From positions 1,108 to 62,373 of the forward strand of contig DIHE01000098.1 in the NCBI GenBank assembly GCA_002420005.1: a stretch of DNA of 61,266 bases. Direction: 5' to 3'. Both the position numbers and the translations under genes were made by a program. Source of the stretch: Holophagales bacterium UBA5704. GTDB lineage: Bacteria > Acidobacteriota > Thermoanaerobaculia > Multivoradales > UBA5704. Positions 50,895 to 59,970 of the stretch are shown here, piece by piece; positions within the stretch are counted from its first letter, which is position 1, and each line of letters opens with the position of its first letter. The notes beneath the pieces are model-generated. The model was not told the DNA's origin. It did no database searches and was given only the letters and a program-made list of their open reading frames with translations.

Positions 50895-51722
50895 TCAGGG
50901 GAGCTTCGCCCGCCGCTCCTCGGCCACACCGGCGGCGACGGTGCCGGGAAAGCGGCGGACCACCTCGCGGTAGGTCACCCGCGCCCCTTCCACGTCGCCC
51001 AGGGCTTCGAGGCACTGGCCGGCCTTGAGCAGCGCATCCGGGACCTTGTTGCCCTTGGGGTGTTTCTCGATCACCTCGCGGAAGGCGGTGAGGGCCCCGC
51101 GCGTGTCGTTGCGGGAGTAGCGGCATTCACCGATCCAGTACTGGGCGTTGTCGGCCAGCTCGCTGTCGGGGTTGTTCTGCAGGAACCGCTGGAAGCTCGC
51201 CTCGGCGTCCACGTAGCGCGCCTGGTGGAAGAGCGTATAGCCGCGGTCGTACAGTGCCTGGGCGCTGAGCGACAGAAGCTCTGCGTCGTCGACGGCCGGC
51301 GCAACCGCCGGGGCGGGTGCTGCGGGCCGCACCGGGGCCGGGGTCGGGGAGGGAGACGGCGCCGCCTGGGGCACGTCCAGGTCCTCCTCCTCGATCGCCT
51401 CGGGGGCAGGTGCCGGGGCCACCGGGGCCGGCCGGGGTGGCGCCGGCCGGGGGGTGGGCTGCGGAGCCGCAGGAGGCGGAGGGGCCGGTGCGTTCACCGG
51501 AGCCGCCGGCCGGGCTCCGGTCTTCTGCGTCTCGAGCTCCGCCACCTGCTGGCGCAGGCGGGCGATCTCCACCTCGTTCATCCGGGCGTCCTGCTGCAGC
51601 TCCACGACCCGCCGGCGCAGCTGCGCGACCTCGTCCTGGAGAGCAGGGTCGCGGCGCAGGGGGCTGCCGGCGCAGCCGGCGAGGGAGAGGGCCAGAAGGA
51701 GGCACGGGAGGATCGGTTTCAT
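50895..51722 (-). CDS. ybgF: Tol-Pal-associated lipoprotein YbgF/CpoB
   Basis: 275 residues. Lipobox LAGC, then a coiled-coil segment (LQDEVAQLRRRVVELQQDAR), a long Pro/Ala-rich linker and three TPRs (ALYDRGYTLFHQARYVDAEA, FLQNNPDSELADNAQYWIGE, then GNKVPDALLKAGQCLEALGD). This is the CpoB architecture, except that the linker is unusually long and Pro-rich. CpoB coordinates peptidoglycan synthesis with outer-membrane constriction. The ATG overlaps the bamD stop. Confidence 0.88.
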   Translation of the reverse strand: MKPILPCLLLALSLAGCAGSPLRRDPALQDEVAQLRRRVVELQQDARMNEVEIARLRQQVAELETQKTGARPAAPVNAPAPPPPAAPQPTPRPAPPRPAPVAPAPAPEAIEEEDLDVPQAAPSPSPTPAPVRPAAPAPAVAPAVDDAELLSLSAQALYDRGYTLFHQARYVDAEASFQRFLQNNPDSELADNAQYWIGECRYSRNDTRGALTAFREVIEKHPKGNKVPDALLKAGQCLEALGDVEGARVTYREVVRRFPGTVAAGVAEERRAKLP

Positions 51723-52567
51723 GAGCGGGCCGCCCCTGCGGGAGCCGGCTCGGCCGGGGCCGGCTCGGTCTTCACCGGCTCTGCCGGCGCCGGTTCCGCC
51801 GCCGCCGGCTCGTCCAGAACCTCCGGGATCTTCGCCACCCAGGGACTGTCGGGGGCCTCGGCCCGCAGACGGTCGAACGCGCTCTTCGCTTCGGCGGCGT
51901 TGCGCATCTTGTTGTGGGCGATGCCGAGGTGGTAGTAGATCTTCGCCTTGTCCGGATAGTCGGGGTAGGCCGCGAGCATCTGGTTGAAGCGCTCCACGGC
52001 GGCGGGAGGGATGCCATAGCGCAGGTAGAAGCGGCCGACCAGGAACTCGTGCTCGGCGAGGTTCGCCTGGACGAGCTTGATCTGCTCCCGGGCCTGCTGG
52101 GCATACTCGCTGGTCGGATAGAGACGGATGAGCTCTTCGTAGGACTCCCGGGCCTTGCGGGTTCCCGCCTGGTCGCGGTCGGGTTTCTCCATCCGCCGGG
52201 CCAGGCTGTTGGCGATCTGGAACTGCACGTAGGAGGCCTGGGTGCTGGTGGGGAACCGGTTCAGGAAGTCGCGGTATTTCGCCTCGGCCTGGACGTAGTT
52301 GCCCGACCCGCCTTGCAGGTAGTAGGTGTCGGCGGCGAGGAGCAGGCTCTCGCGCCCGATCACCGAGTTCGGCTCCACCTCGAAGGCATGGGTGAAATAG
52401 GGCCGCGCGCGCTCGTACTTCTTGTTCGCCAGAAGCTCCTTGCCCAGGTCCAGGGATTCCTGGGCGCCGAGGCGCAGGATGGGGTCTTCTTTCGGTCCAC
52501 TCTTGCACGCCACTGCGAGAAAGGCGAGCAGAACGGCGGCGGTCAGGGGCAGGCAGGCTCGTTTCAT
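51719..52567 (-). CDS. bamD: Outer-membrane assembly lipoprotein BamD
   Basis: 282 residues. Lipobox LAVAC, followed by TPRs characteristic of BamD/YfiO (AQESLDLGKELLANKKYERA, NYVQAEAKYRDFLNRFPTS, EHEFLVGRFYLRYGIPPAAV). The last ~30 residues are a Pro/Glu/Ala tail not usual for BamD. BamD is an essential part of the BAM complex that inserts beta-barrel proteins. It overlaps rpe upstream and ybgF downstream, each by four bases. Confidence 0.88.
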   Translation of the reverse strand: MKRACLPLTAAVLLAFLAVACKSGPKEDPILRLGAQESLDLGKELLANKKYERARPYFTHAFEVEPNSVIGRESLLLAADTYYLQGGSGNYVQAEAKYRDFLNRFPTSTQASYVQFQIANSLARRMEKPDRDQAGTRKARESYEELIRLYPTSEYAQQAREQIKLVQANLAEHEFLVGRFYLRYGIPPAAVERFNQMLAAYPDYPDKAKIYYHLGIAHNKMRNAAEAKSAFDRLRAEAPDSPWVAKIPEVLDEPAAAEPAPAEPVKTEPAPAEPAPAGAARS

Positions 52568-53226
52568 GGGTTCTCCTGCCGAGCGCGTTCGCGCAGCTCG
52601 GACATTCGGGCAACCGGGTCCGGGGCGGCGAAGATTCCCGAGCCCACCACGCAGGTGTCGACACCCGCCGCCACCACCCGGGCGATGTTATCGCGATCGA
52701 TCCCTCCGTCCATCTCGATCTCGACCGCCGCGCCGCTCTCGGTGAGGAGCGCCTTCAAGCGGCGCGTCTTGTCCAAGGCACGCGGCAGGAACGCCTGCCC
52801 GGCGAAACCGGGATTGACCGACATCAGGAGGACGAAGTCGAGCGCAGGCAGCACGTCGACCAGGGCCTCCACCGGGGTCGACGGGTTGAGCGCCACTCCG
52901 GCCTTCACGCCGCGCTTGCGGAGGTGGGAGAGCAGGCGGTCGAGATGGGTGACGGCTTCGAGGTGTACGGCGACGCGGGCCGCTCCCGCCGCCAGGTACT
53001 CGTCGAGCAGGCGCTCGGGTTGGTTCACCATCAGGTGAACGTCGAGCGGCAGGTGGGTGCGGCGCCGGAGCGCCGCGAGCACCGGAATTCCGAAGGTCAG
53101 GTTCGGCACGAAATGGCCGTCCATCACGTCCACGTGGACCATGTCCGCTCCGCCCGCTTCGCAGAGGGCCAGGGCGCCGGCCAGATCGGCCAGGTCGGCG
53201 GCCAGAATCGAAGGTGCCAGCAGCAT
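52564..53226 (-). CDS. rpe: Ribulose-phosphate 3-epimerase
   Basis: 220 residues. TIM-barrel signatures: LLAPSILAADLADL, VHVDVMDGHFVPNLTFG, LDVHLMV, LLMSVNPGFAGQAFLP and EIEMDGGIDRDNI. The two catalytic Asp and the metal-binding His residues are present. It interconverts ribulose-5-P and xylulose-5-P. The ATG at 53226 shares bases with the upstream stop (TGATG). Confidence 0.96.
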   Translation of the reverse strand: MLLAPSILAADLADLAGALALCEAGGADMVHVDVMDGHFVPNLTFGIPVLAALRRRTHLPLDVHLMVNQPERLLDEYLAAGAARVAVHLEAVTHLDRLLSHLRKRGVKAGVALNPSTPVEALVDVLPALDFVLLMSVNPGFAGQAFLPRALDKTRRLKALLTESGAAVEIEMDGGIDRDNIARVVAAGVDTCVVGSGIFAAPDPVARMSELRERARQENP

Positions 53227-54026
53227 CAATCTCTCTCCGTGGCCGGGGACCCCTCGCGGGGAGGCATCGTCCCGGTGACCGTATCCGGCAGATTGTCGGC
53301 GGTGGCGACGACCAGCGAAATGGCGTCGTCGCGCGTCACCGGGTGTCCAGGCAGGGGAAACTGGCGCAGGATGACGCCGGCGGCGACCGCCTCGTAGCGC
53401 TCGAACTTGACGTTGCCGAAATGGAATCCGTTCGATTCGAACATCGGGCGGATCCCCTCGTAGTCGCGCGAGATCAGGTCGGGCATGACGTAGCGCTCTC
53501 CCTGCGCCGGCATGGCGAGCAGCAGGTCGACCCCGGCGGTCGGGGCGATCTCGGCGCCGGGATCCGGGTCCTGTTCCAGGACCGTACCCGGCTGGACGCC
53601 GCGTGCGTAGGCGCCGAGGATGCGGCCGAGCGCCAGCCCGCCCCCCGAAAGGGCCGCTTGCGCCGCCGGCAGGGAGCGGCCGCCGAGCTCCGGCACCTCG
53701 ACCCGCTGCGGGCCCAGGGAGAGGACGACGGTGACGCGGCTTCCCCGCTTGACCAGGGTGTGCGCATCCGGCGTCTGCCGCACAACGTGCCCGGCCGCCA
53801 CCTTGTCGTCATAGCGTCCGCGCTCTTCGATCCGCCGCAGCTCGAGCCCCTGGTCGGCGAGCAGATGGGTCGCCTCCGTCCGCGACAACCCCTTGAGGGG
53901 CGGCACGGTGGTCACACCGCTGCGCACGAACAGGCTGAACGAGGAGTAGGCCGCGAGGCCGAACACGATGCACAGGAAGGCGGTATAGGCGAGAAAACCC
54001 AGTCCGCGAAAGAACCTCGACGCCAT
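53226..54026 (-). CDS. Membrane-anchored PASTA-domain protein
   Basis: 266 residues from the ATG at 54026. One TM helix (LGFLAYTAFLCIVFGLAAYSS) is followed by three PASTA domains: VPPLKGLSRTEATHLLADQG, VPELGGRSLPAAQAALSGGG and MPDLISRDYEGIRPMFESNG. PASTA domains bind peptidoglycan fragments or muropeptides. No kinase domain is attached, unlike PknB. It is the first gene of the rpe-bamD-ybgF run and could tie it to cell-wall status. Confidence 0.88.
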   Translation of the reverse strand: MASRFFRGLGFLAYTAFLCIVFGLAAYSSFSLFVRSGVTTVPPLKGLSRTEATHLLADQGLELRRIEERGRYDDKVAAGHVVRQTPDAHTLVKRGSRVTVVLSLGPQRVEVPELGGRSLPAAQAALSGGGLALGRILGAYARGVQPGTVLEQDPDPGAEIAPTAGVDLLLAMPAQGERYVMPDLISRDYEGIRPMFESNGFHFGNVKFERYEAVAAGVILRQFPLPGHPVTRDDAISLVVATADNLPDTVTGTMPPREGSPATERD

Positions 54027-54046
54027 GGGGGCGAGTGTAGCAGGGT

Positions 54047-54547
54047 TCAGCTCACCAGCTTGTCGATCCACCTGTTGATCACGCTCTTCGGGTAGCCCGT
54101 CGCGGGCGACGCCTGCTCCTCCAGGGTCTTCTCGGCCAGAGGCAGGGCCTCTTCGACCGAGGCGGCCGGCCGGGCCAGCCAGAGGATGCGCCGCTGCGGG
54201 CCGACCAGGACCAGCGCCGGAGCGTCCGTCACGCCATAGGCGGCGGAGAAGCCGCGGTCGTCGTGGAGCAGCGGGAACCGCAGCTTGTGGTCTGCCTGCA
54301 GCTTCTTGAGCTCGTCGAGCGGAGCCGGGGAGACCGCGAGCACCCGGGCATGGAGCCGCGCCAGGTGGTCCAGGCGCCGGTTCAGGGCGTCGAGGCCGGC
54401 CCGGGCCCGGTCCTGCGCCGGGCCGGAGAAGAAGTAGAGCAGGACGGGGGTGCGCGCCGCTTCGTCCCGCAGCATCAGGACGGCGTTCTCGGTGGAGCTC
54501 AGGTCGAAATTCGGCGCCTCGGCGGAGACGGAGAGAGGCTCGGTCAT
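54047..54547 (-). CDS. Peroxiredoxin-like protein without cysteines
   Basis: 166 residues. The order of segments (VSAEAPNFDL, VLLYFFSGPAQDRARAG, VLAVSPAPLDELKKLQADHKLRFPLLHDDRGFSAAYGV, APALVLVGPQRRIL) is that of the AhpC/Prx5 thioredoxin-like fold. The peroxidatic Cys position is occupied by Ala-Gln in GPAQDRAR, and the whole protein has no Cys. It cannot be a thiol peroxidase; a structural or binding role is more likely. It lies ten bases after rseP. Confidence 0.7.
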   Translation of the reverse strand: MTEPLSVSAEAPNFDLSSTENAVLMLRDEAARTPVLLYFFSGPAQDRARAGLDALNRRLDHLARLHARVLAVSPAPLDELKKLQADHKLRFPLLHDDRGFSAAYGVTDAPALVLVGPQRRILWLARPAASVEEALPLAEKTLEEQASPATGYPKSVINRWIDKLVS

Positions 54548-54557
54548 GGGACGCTCC

Positions 54558-55862
54558 TCAGAAGAGCTTCGCGATGTCGAAGAAGAGGACCACGGCCATC
54601 AGCGCGAGGATCATGTAGAGCCCGACCAGGCTGACCACTTCCTTGACGCGCAGCGGCAGATCGCGGCGGATCGCCTCCTCGACCAGGAGGATGCTGATCT
54701 GGCCGCCGTCGAGAATCGGAATCGGCAGCAGGTTCATGAAGGCGATCGAGATGCTCAGCAGGCCCATGAGCTGGATCAGGTCCTTGAACCCCCGGCGCAC
54801 CGCGGCGCCGCTCTCTTTGGCGATCGACAAGGGGCCGGCGAGCGCAGACCTGGCCGAGACTTCGCGGGTGAAGACCTTGCCGAGAATGGCCACCGTGTCC
54901 TCGACGATCTGGATGTTGTACGCGATGCTGGCGGAGAAGGCCTGCACCGGGCCGTAGCGCTGGAAGAAGCCGATCCCCACGCCGATCTTGCCGACCTCGC
55001 CCTCCTTGCGGGGGGTGACGGCGAGCTGCAGCGGGCGGCCGTCGCGCTCGATCTCCACGACCAGCCGCCGTTCCGGGTTCTTCTCGATGACCGAGATGAA
55101 CTGCTCGCGGTCGAGCACCGATCGGCCGTCGACCCGGACGATGACGTCGTGGCTGCGGAAGCCGGCCGCCTCCGCGGGACCTCCGGCGGTGACCAGCGTC
55201 ACCTGCGGACGCAAGGGGGGGCGGATGCCGGCGAGGTCCCCGGACTCGGTTTGGGGATCGCGGGCCGGTTTGACCGCCGCGGAGAAGCTCTTTCCTTCGC
55301 GCTCGACGTCGAGCTGCACGGCACGATCCGGAGAGGTGACGAGGGTCATGAACAGCTGCTGCCAGCTCTTCACCTCCTTGCCGTCGGCGCGGCGGATCAG
55401 GTCACCGGTCTGCAGGCCGGCCTTCTCCGCGGGCGATCCGGGAGCCACCGACCCGACGACCGGCGCCAGGTCCGGCAGGTGGGGCAGATCCATGCCGATC
55501 ATGAACAGGCCGGCGAAGATGAGCACCGACAGGACGACGTTCATGGCGGGACCGGCCAGGTAGACCAGAATCCGCTGCCAGCGCGGCTTGTTGAGAAAGT
55601 CGCGCGGATCCGCGCTCGCCTCGTCGGGGTTCTCGCCGCTCAAGCGGACGTAGCCGCCGAGAGGCACGAGGGCCACGCGGTACTCGGTCTCGCCGCGCTG
55701 GATGCTCCACAGGCGCTTGCCGAAACCGACGGAGAACGTCAGCACCCGGACGTTGAAGGCCTTGGCGACCAGCAGGTGCCCCGCCTCGTGGACCACGATG
55801 ATGACGCCGAGGGCGAAGAGGAACGCGAGAAGGGTCTGGAGGGTCTGAAGGAAGGGGGTCAT
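54558..55862 (-). CDS. rseP: Regulator-of-sigma-E protease RseP (site-2 protease)
   Basis: 434 residues. Zinc motif HEAGH (VIIVVHEAGHLLVAKAF), the PDZ-linked region with two PDZ domains (LQTGDLIRRADGKEVKSW; FRSHDVIVRVDGRSVLD) and the second active-site motif NLLPIPILDGG. It cuts TM segments, for example of anti-sigma factors. Gene order truA-uppS-cdsA-rseP is the classical envelope order; dxr, often between cdsA and rseP, is not present. The ATG at 55862 is used instead of the TTG three bases upstream. Confidence 0.95.
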   Translation of the reverse strand: MTPFLQTLQTLLAFLFALGVIIVVHEAGHLLVAKAFNVRVLTFSVGFGKRLWSIQRGETEYRVALVPLGGYVRLSGENPDEASADPRDFLNKPRWQRILVYLAGPAMNVVLSVLIFAGLFMIGMDLPHLPDLAPVVGSVAPGSPAEKAGLQTGDLIRRADGKEVKSWQQLFMTLVTSPDRAVQLDVEREGKSFSAAVKPARDPQTESGDLAGIRPPLRPQVTLVTAGGPAEAAGFRSHDVIVRVDGRSVLDREQFISVIEKNPERRLVVEIERDGRPLQLAVTPRKEGEVGKIGVGIGFFQRYGPVQAFSASIAYNIQIVEDTVAILGKVFTREVSARSALAGPLSIAKESGAAVRRGFKDLIQLMGLLSISIAFMNLLPIPILDGGQISILLVEEAIRRDLPLRVKEVVSLVGLYMILALMAVVLFFDIAKLF

Positions 55863-55942
55863 CAACGGGTCGCCTTTCTTAACGCTGCAATCCTACCAAA
55901 CCGGCCGTCACCCGCCCGCATTCCTGGCCCGCCGGCGGAGCC

Positions 55943-56776
55943 TCAGTGCGGAATCCGGAGCCCTTCGACCGGCAGGACCCAGAGCGCGAGGAGCATCACC
56001 GGGGCGGCGAAGAGCATGGCATCCAGGCGGTCGAACACACCGCCGTGCCCGGGAAGAAGCTGTCCGGAGTCCTTCACGCCTGCACCCCGCTTGATCAGCG
56101 ACTCCATCAGGTCGCCCATCTGCGCCGCGAGAGCGGTCACGGCCGCCACGGCGAGCAGGGCGAGGTCGAGCCGGTCGAGGCGCCACAGGCTCCAAACCGC
56201 CGTCGAGCCCAGGCTCACCAGGAAGCCGGCCACGGCCCCTTCCCAGGTCTTGTTCGGGCTCACCACCGGCGCCATCTTGTGCCGGCCGAGGCGCCGGCCG
56301 GCGTAATAGGCCCCCGTATCCCCCAGCCAGACGACGGCGAACAACAGGAACACCAGCCAAGGATCCGCCCGCTGGAGATGCGACACGGCGGCGATGGGGG
56401 CGGCGAAGTAGGGAACTCCGAAACAGAGAATGCCGAGAGCCGGGAGAACCTCGGGAAGCGGCGTGCTGCGCAGGAGGAGGAGAGACCCGATCCCCACCGA
56501 CAGCAGGACGGCGGCGGCCAGCAGGTGCTCCTCGGCCGTGAAGACGCGGGATCCTTCGATCATCGAGGCCGAGAGCGCCCAGGCCGCGAGCGGGACGAGC
56601 ACCAGCAGCACCCCGAGCGGCGCCTTCGGCGCCTGCGGCCGGACGATCGCCAGATACTCCCAGACGGCCAGCTCGATGAAGAGGGTGACGAACCCCAGAA
56701 ACCAGGGCACCGGCAGCAGGAACAGCGCCGCCAGGGCGAGCGGCGTCGCGACGAGGGCGGTGAGGAGGCGCTTCAT
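55943..56776 (-). CDS. cdsA: Phosphatidate cytidylyltransferase CdsA
   Basis: 277 residues with about eight TM helices. The full CDP-diglyceride synthase signature is present: SLIKRGAGVKDSGQLLPGHG followed by GVFDRLDA. It forms CDP-diacylglycerol from phosphatidate and CTP. The ATG overlaps the uppS stop, as in many genomes. Confidence 0.96.
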   Translation of the reverse strand: MKRLLTALVATPLALAALFLLPVPWFLGFVTLFIELAVWEYLAIVRPQAPKAPLGVLLVLVPLAAWALSASMIEGSRVFTAEEHLLAAAVLLSVGIGSLLLLRSTPLPEVLPALGILCFGVPYFAAPIAAVSHLQRADPWLVFLLFAVVWLGDTGAYYAGRRLGRHKMAPVVSPNKTWEGAVAGFLVSLGSTAVWSLWRLDRLDLALLAVAAVTALAAQMGDLMESLIKRGAGVKDSGQLLPGHGGVFDRLDAMLFAAPVMLLALWVLPVEGLRIPH

Positions 56777-57582
56777 GAGCGGCTGGAGGAGAACAGCTCC
56801 ATGCCCGGGGACTCGGGTTGGAGCACGCCTCCATAGCGGCGCTCCCGGCTCTGGAAGGCGAGGACCGCCTCGATCAGGTCCTTGCGCCGGAAGTCCGGCC
56901 AGAGGGTCTGGGTCACCCAGATCTCGGCATAGGCGATCTGCCAGAGCAGGAAATTGCTCACCCGCAGCTCGCCGGAGGTGCGGATGAGGAGGTCGGGATC
57001 GGGCTGCCCCGAGGTGTAGAGGTAGCGGCCGAGCGTCTCCTCGTCGATGTCCGCCCGCTTGCCGGCGGCCCAGTCGGCGACGATGCGGCGGCAGGCGTCG
57101 ACGATCTCGCACCGCCCGGAATAGTTGAGGGCGACGTTGAAGTGCATCCCTTTGCAGTGGGCGGTCTCTTCCAGCGTCTGCTCGATCTCGCGCACGACGA
57201 GAGGGTCCAGCTCGCGCCAGCGGCCCAGGACGTTGAACCGGATGTCGTTGTTCACCAGGTTGCGCCGTTCCTTGCGGACGTACTCCTTGAGGAGGTTCAT
57301 CAAGGTCCAGATCTCGAACCGGGGGCGTTTCCAGTTTTCGACCGAGAAGGCGTAGAGGGTCAGCACCTCGAGGCCGAGCTGGGCCGAGGCCTCCACCGTG
57401 TCGCGCACCGCGGCCACGCCGGCCCGGTGCCCCTCGACGCGCGGCATCGACCGTGCCTTGGCCCACCGGCCGTTGCCGTCCATGATGATGGCGACGTGCC
57501 GGGGCACCCGTTCGCGGTCGATGCGGCGAACGAGGAGCTCCTCGGGAGAGCCTGGGTCAGCGAGCTTGGAGAAGTCGGCCAT
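56773..57582 (-). CDS. uppS: Undecaprenyl-diphosphate synthase
   Basis: 269 residues. VAIIMDGNGRWAKARSMPRVEGHRAG carries the catalytic Asp and the conserved GNGRWA block. YAFSVENWKRP, LNYSGRCEI, DLLIRTSGELRVSNFLLWQ and AEIWVTQTLWPDF are the other cis-prenyltransferase signatures. It makes the C55 carrier lipid for peptidoglycan. It starts 15 bases after truA. Confidence 0.96.
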   Translation of the reverse strand: MADFSKLADPGSPEELLVRRIDRERVPRHVAIIMDGNGRWAKARSMPRVEGHRAGVAAVRDTVEASAQLGLEVLTLYAFSVENWKRPRFEIWTLMNLLKEYVRKERRNLVNNDIRFNVLGRWRELDPLVVREIEQTLEETAHCKGMHFNVALNYSGRCEIVDACRRIVADWAAGKRADIDEETLGRYLYTSGQPDPDLLIRTSGELRVSNFLLWQIAYAEIWVTQTLWPDFRRKDLIEAVLAFQSRERRYGGVLQPESPGMELFSSSRS

Positions 57583-57597
57583 GATCCGAAAGCCACC

Positions 57598-58407
57598 TTA
57601 AAGTACCACATCCGTCGCGCCCCCGCCGCCGGCATTCTCGGCATGCTCGGCATGCGGAGGCACCCACGCGGAAGGATAGAACACCTCTTCCAGAACCAGG
57701 CCGTGCGCCGGTGCGGTCGGCCCGGCAGCCTCCCGGCCGGCGCCGGCCAGGAGCGCGGCGAAGGCCTCCGGGGTGCGCCGCCCCATCCCCACCTCGATCA
57801 GCGTCCCCACCAAGGCGCGCACCATGCCGCGCAGGAAGCCCTCACCGGTGATGCGGAAAAGGAGCTCCTCCCCCCTCTCCTGCCAGCCGGCCACCTGCAT
57901 GGTGCGCAACGGCTGGGTGTGGCTGCCTCCGGCCGACGCAAAGGCGGTGAAATCGTGGCGGCCCGGCAGGCAGAGGGTGGCCCGGGCCATGCGCGGCAGA
58001 TCGATTTCGGAGGGGACACGGACGGTATACGGAGCATCGAGGGGGGAGATCACAGGCGCCCGGCTGAGCCGGTAGCTGTAGGTCTTGCCGGTGGCGTGCT
58101 TGCGGGCGTGAAAGCCGGGCGGCGTGGCGGTGGCGGCCATCACCCGGACGTCGGCGGGGAGATGATGGTTGGTGCCGTGCACCAGGCCCCGCACCGGAAA
58201 CGGAGAGGCCAGCTCCAGGCTCACCGCCTGGCCGCGGGCATGGACGCCGGCATCGGTGCGGCCGGCACCCGCGACGCGCACCGGAGCTCCCAGGAGGCTC
58301 TCCAGCGCGGCCTCCAGCGTGGCCTGGACGGTCGGCGCGTTCTCCTGCCGCTGCCAGCCGGCGTAGCGTTCTCCCCGGTAGGAGAGGATGAGGCGGTACG
58401 AGTGCAT
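57598..58407 (-). CDS. truA: tRNA pseudouridine synthase A
   Basis: 269 residues from the ATG at 58407, with TTGGAG just upstream (a TTG at 58416 is the longer alternative). The catalytic Asp is in GAGRTDAGVHARGQ. YAGWQRQENAPTVQATLEAAL, FHARKHATGKTYSYRL and FLRGMVRALVGTLIEVGMG are TruA signatures. It forms pseudouridine at tRNA positions 38-40. It is the first gene of the minus-strand envelope run. Confidence 0.95.
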   Translation of the reverse strand: MHSYRLILSYRGERYAGWQRQENAPTVQATLEAALESLLGAPVRVAGAGRTDAGVHARGQAVSLELASPFPVRGLVHGTNHHLPADVRVMAATATPPGFHARKHATGKTYSYRLSRAPVISPLDAPYTVRVPSEIDLPRMARATLCLPGRHDFTAFASAGGSHTQPLRTMQVAGWQERGEELLFRITGEGFLRGMVRALVGTLIEVGMGRRTPEAFAALLAGAGREAAGPTAPAHGLVLEEVFYPSAWVPPHAEHAENAGGGGATDVVL

Positions 58408-58414
58408 ACGCTCC

Positions 58415-58454
58415 AAAGAAAACGGCCGGGCGAGGCCTTCGCCCCACCCGGCCG
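58415..58454 (-). terminator. Intrinsic terminator of secreted-protein copy 1
   Basis: On the minus strand CGGCCGGG and CCCGGCCG form an 8-bp stem. An inner GGC/GCC pair extends it, and TTTTCTTT follows (58422-58415). It lies 25 bases after the stop at 58480. Confidence 0.85.
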
Positions 58455-58479
58455 GGAGGTTCGGTGCCGGGGGGCCGGC

Positions 58480-59814
58480 TCAGAACTTGATGAGGACCGG
58501 CAGTTGGACGCCACCGGACACCGCCGTGTTGGCGTTGTCGAGCTGGATGGCGTCGAAGCCCACGCTGAAGCGGCCCTCGGCATCCATCACGGTCGTCACC
58601 CAGGCCTGGGCGATGTTGATGTAGCCCGCACCCAGCGTGGCGTCGCGGGTGGTGGCGTGGTTCAGGTTCAGGTACAGCCAGCCGAAGTCGGCGTTGGTGG
58701 TGATGCCGTCGGTGCCGCCGACATCCACCCGCTGCGCCTCGTCGCAGAACGTGCACTGCGCGCCCGGCAGCGGCTCGCCCGAGGGGCCGCCCGTCACCAC
58801 CGTGAGCGGGTTCTCGAACTCGTCGAACACCACGATCTGGTCCTCGAACAGGTCGCCGTAGTTCGGGCCCGTCGTGCAGCTCGCACCCGGAGTGAACTTC
58901 GAATCGCGCCAGACCACCAGGCTCGTGCCGCCGGTGAAGCCGCCACCCGTCACATAGCGGGACGCGAACGTCGTCGCCAAGGGCTCGCGGTTGTCGATCG
59001 CCGTGCCGAGGACGTACCGGCCATAGAAGGTGTACTCACCGGGGGTGGTGAGCAGGGAGCCGTAGTTGCCCGTGAAACCGTTGGCGCCGAACCCCGGGGC
59101 CGCCTCGATGTGGACCAGGGTCTCGCCCTGCGCGAAGTTCTCGGACGGGTTGACGTAGAAGTAGTCGCCCCAGAGGATGTTCCGGTTGCCGGCGATGCCG
59201 CCGCCGCCGTTCACGAAGTAGCCCGTGGACGAGGGGAAGAGCAGGGAGCAGGCGTTGGTCACGTCGACGGTCACGTAGCCGCGGGCGATGTTGTCCCCGT
59301 AGTTCGTACCGGCGCAGGTGCCGTCCACCGGGGACTTCTTGCCGGTGAGGATCGCCTGCAGGTGGGCGCGGAAGTTGGTGCTGACCCCGGGGACCTGGTA
59401 GGGCAGGAAGCCCGTGCAGCTCGCGAAGTTGATGTCCTGGGAGATGTCGCCCTGCGGGCTGATCGTGTCCGTCGGGTCCTGGCCGTCCGACGCCGTGCGG
59501 GGCAGGATGCCGCTGACCAGGATGTCGCGCAGGTTGACCGTCTGCACGTCATAGCCGGTCAGGTAGACGTCCCAGTCGATGACGGGGATCGACCAGGTGC
59601 TCCACACCGTGACGTGGGCGAGGGTCGCCGACGCCGAGGCGTTGTTGATGGAGAACAGGGTGTTGACGCCCTCCGCACTGTCGAGGTCGACCTCGAAATA
59701 CGGGAGCAGCAGGGTGGCACCAGGGACATCGTCGATGGTCCCGATCACCGCGGAGGCCGGGCCGGTCAGACCCAGCAGGCACAACAGACCGAGCAGAACG
59801 CTCAACTTCCTCAT
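58480..59814 (-). CDS. Secreted protein of unknown function, copy 1
   Basis: 444 residues. GAGGAGGT eight bases before the ATG at 59814. Signal peptide (KLSVLLGLLCLLGLTGPASA, cut before VIG). The mature part is rich in Thr, Asn and Gly with conserved aromatic segments (LLLPYFEVDLDSAEGVNTLF, SINNASASATLAHVTVWSTW, YFYVNPSENFAQGE, FGWLYLNLNHATTRDATLG). Four or more Cys in pairs (FASCTGF, GTCAGTN, TNACSLL, ASCTTG, QCTFCDE) could form disulfides. No enzymatic motif is seen. A nearly identical gene lies directly upstream. An abundant extracellular or surface protein is a reasonable guess from the strong RBS and terminator. Confidence 0.7.
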   Translation of the reverse strand: MRKLSVLLGLLCLLGLTGPASAVIGTIDDVPGATLLLPYFEVDLDSAEGVNTLFSINNASASATLAHVTVWSTWSIPVIDWDVYLTGYDVQTVNLRDILVSGILPRTASDGQDPTDTISPQGDISQDINFASCTGFLPYQVPGVSTNFRAHLQAILTGKKSPVDGTCAGTNYGDNIARGYVTVDVTNACSLLFPSSTGYFVNGGGGIAGNRNILWGDYFYVNPSENFAQGETLVHIEAAPGFGANGFTGNYGSLLTTPGEYTFYGRYVLGTAIDNREPLATTFASRYVTGGGFTGGTSLVVWRDSKFTPGASCTTGPNYGDLFEDQIVVFDEFENPLTVVTGGPSGEPLPGAQCTFCDEAQRVDVGGTDGITTNADFGWLYLNLNHATTRDATLGAGYINIAQAWVTTVMDAEGRFSVGFDAIQLDNANTAVSGGVQLPVLIKF

Positions 59815-59911
59815 ACGCACAGACCTCCTCGTCAAAAGAGCCGGGGGCTCGAAGGTACAAGAAGATAGCACAGAAACCGGTGCACGGTGGAGCGCCCGGT
59901 CCAAACGAAAA

Positions 59912-59935
59912 GGCCGGGCGCGAACGCGCCCGGCC
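59912..59935 (-). terminator. Intrinsic terminator of secreted-protein copy 2
   Basis: GGCCGGGCGCG - two-base centre - CGCGCCCGGCC is a perfect 11-bp inverted repeat. On the minus strand it is followed by TTTTCGTTT. It lies 35 bases after the stop at 59971. Confidence 0.9.
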
Positions 59936-59970
59936 TCTCCGCACCCCTCCTGAGTGAGGGGCCGTACCGC

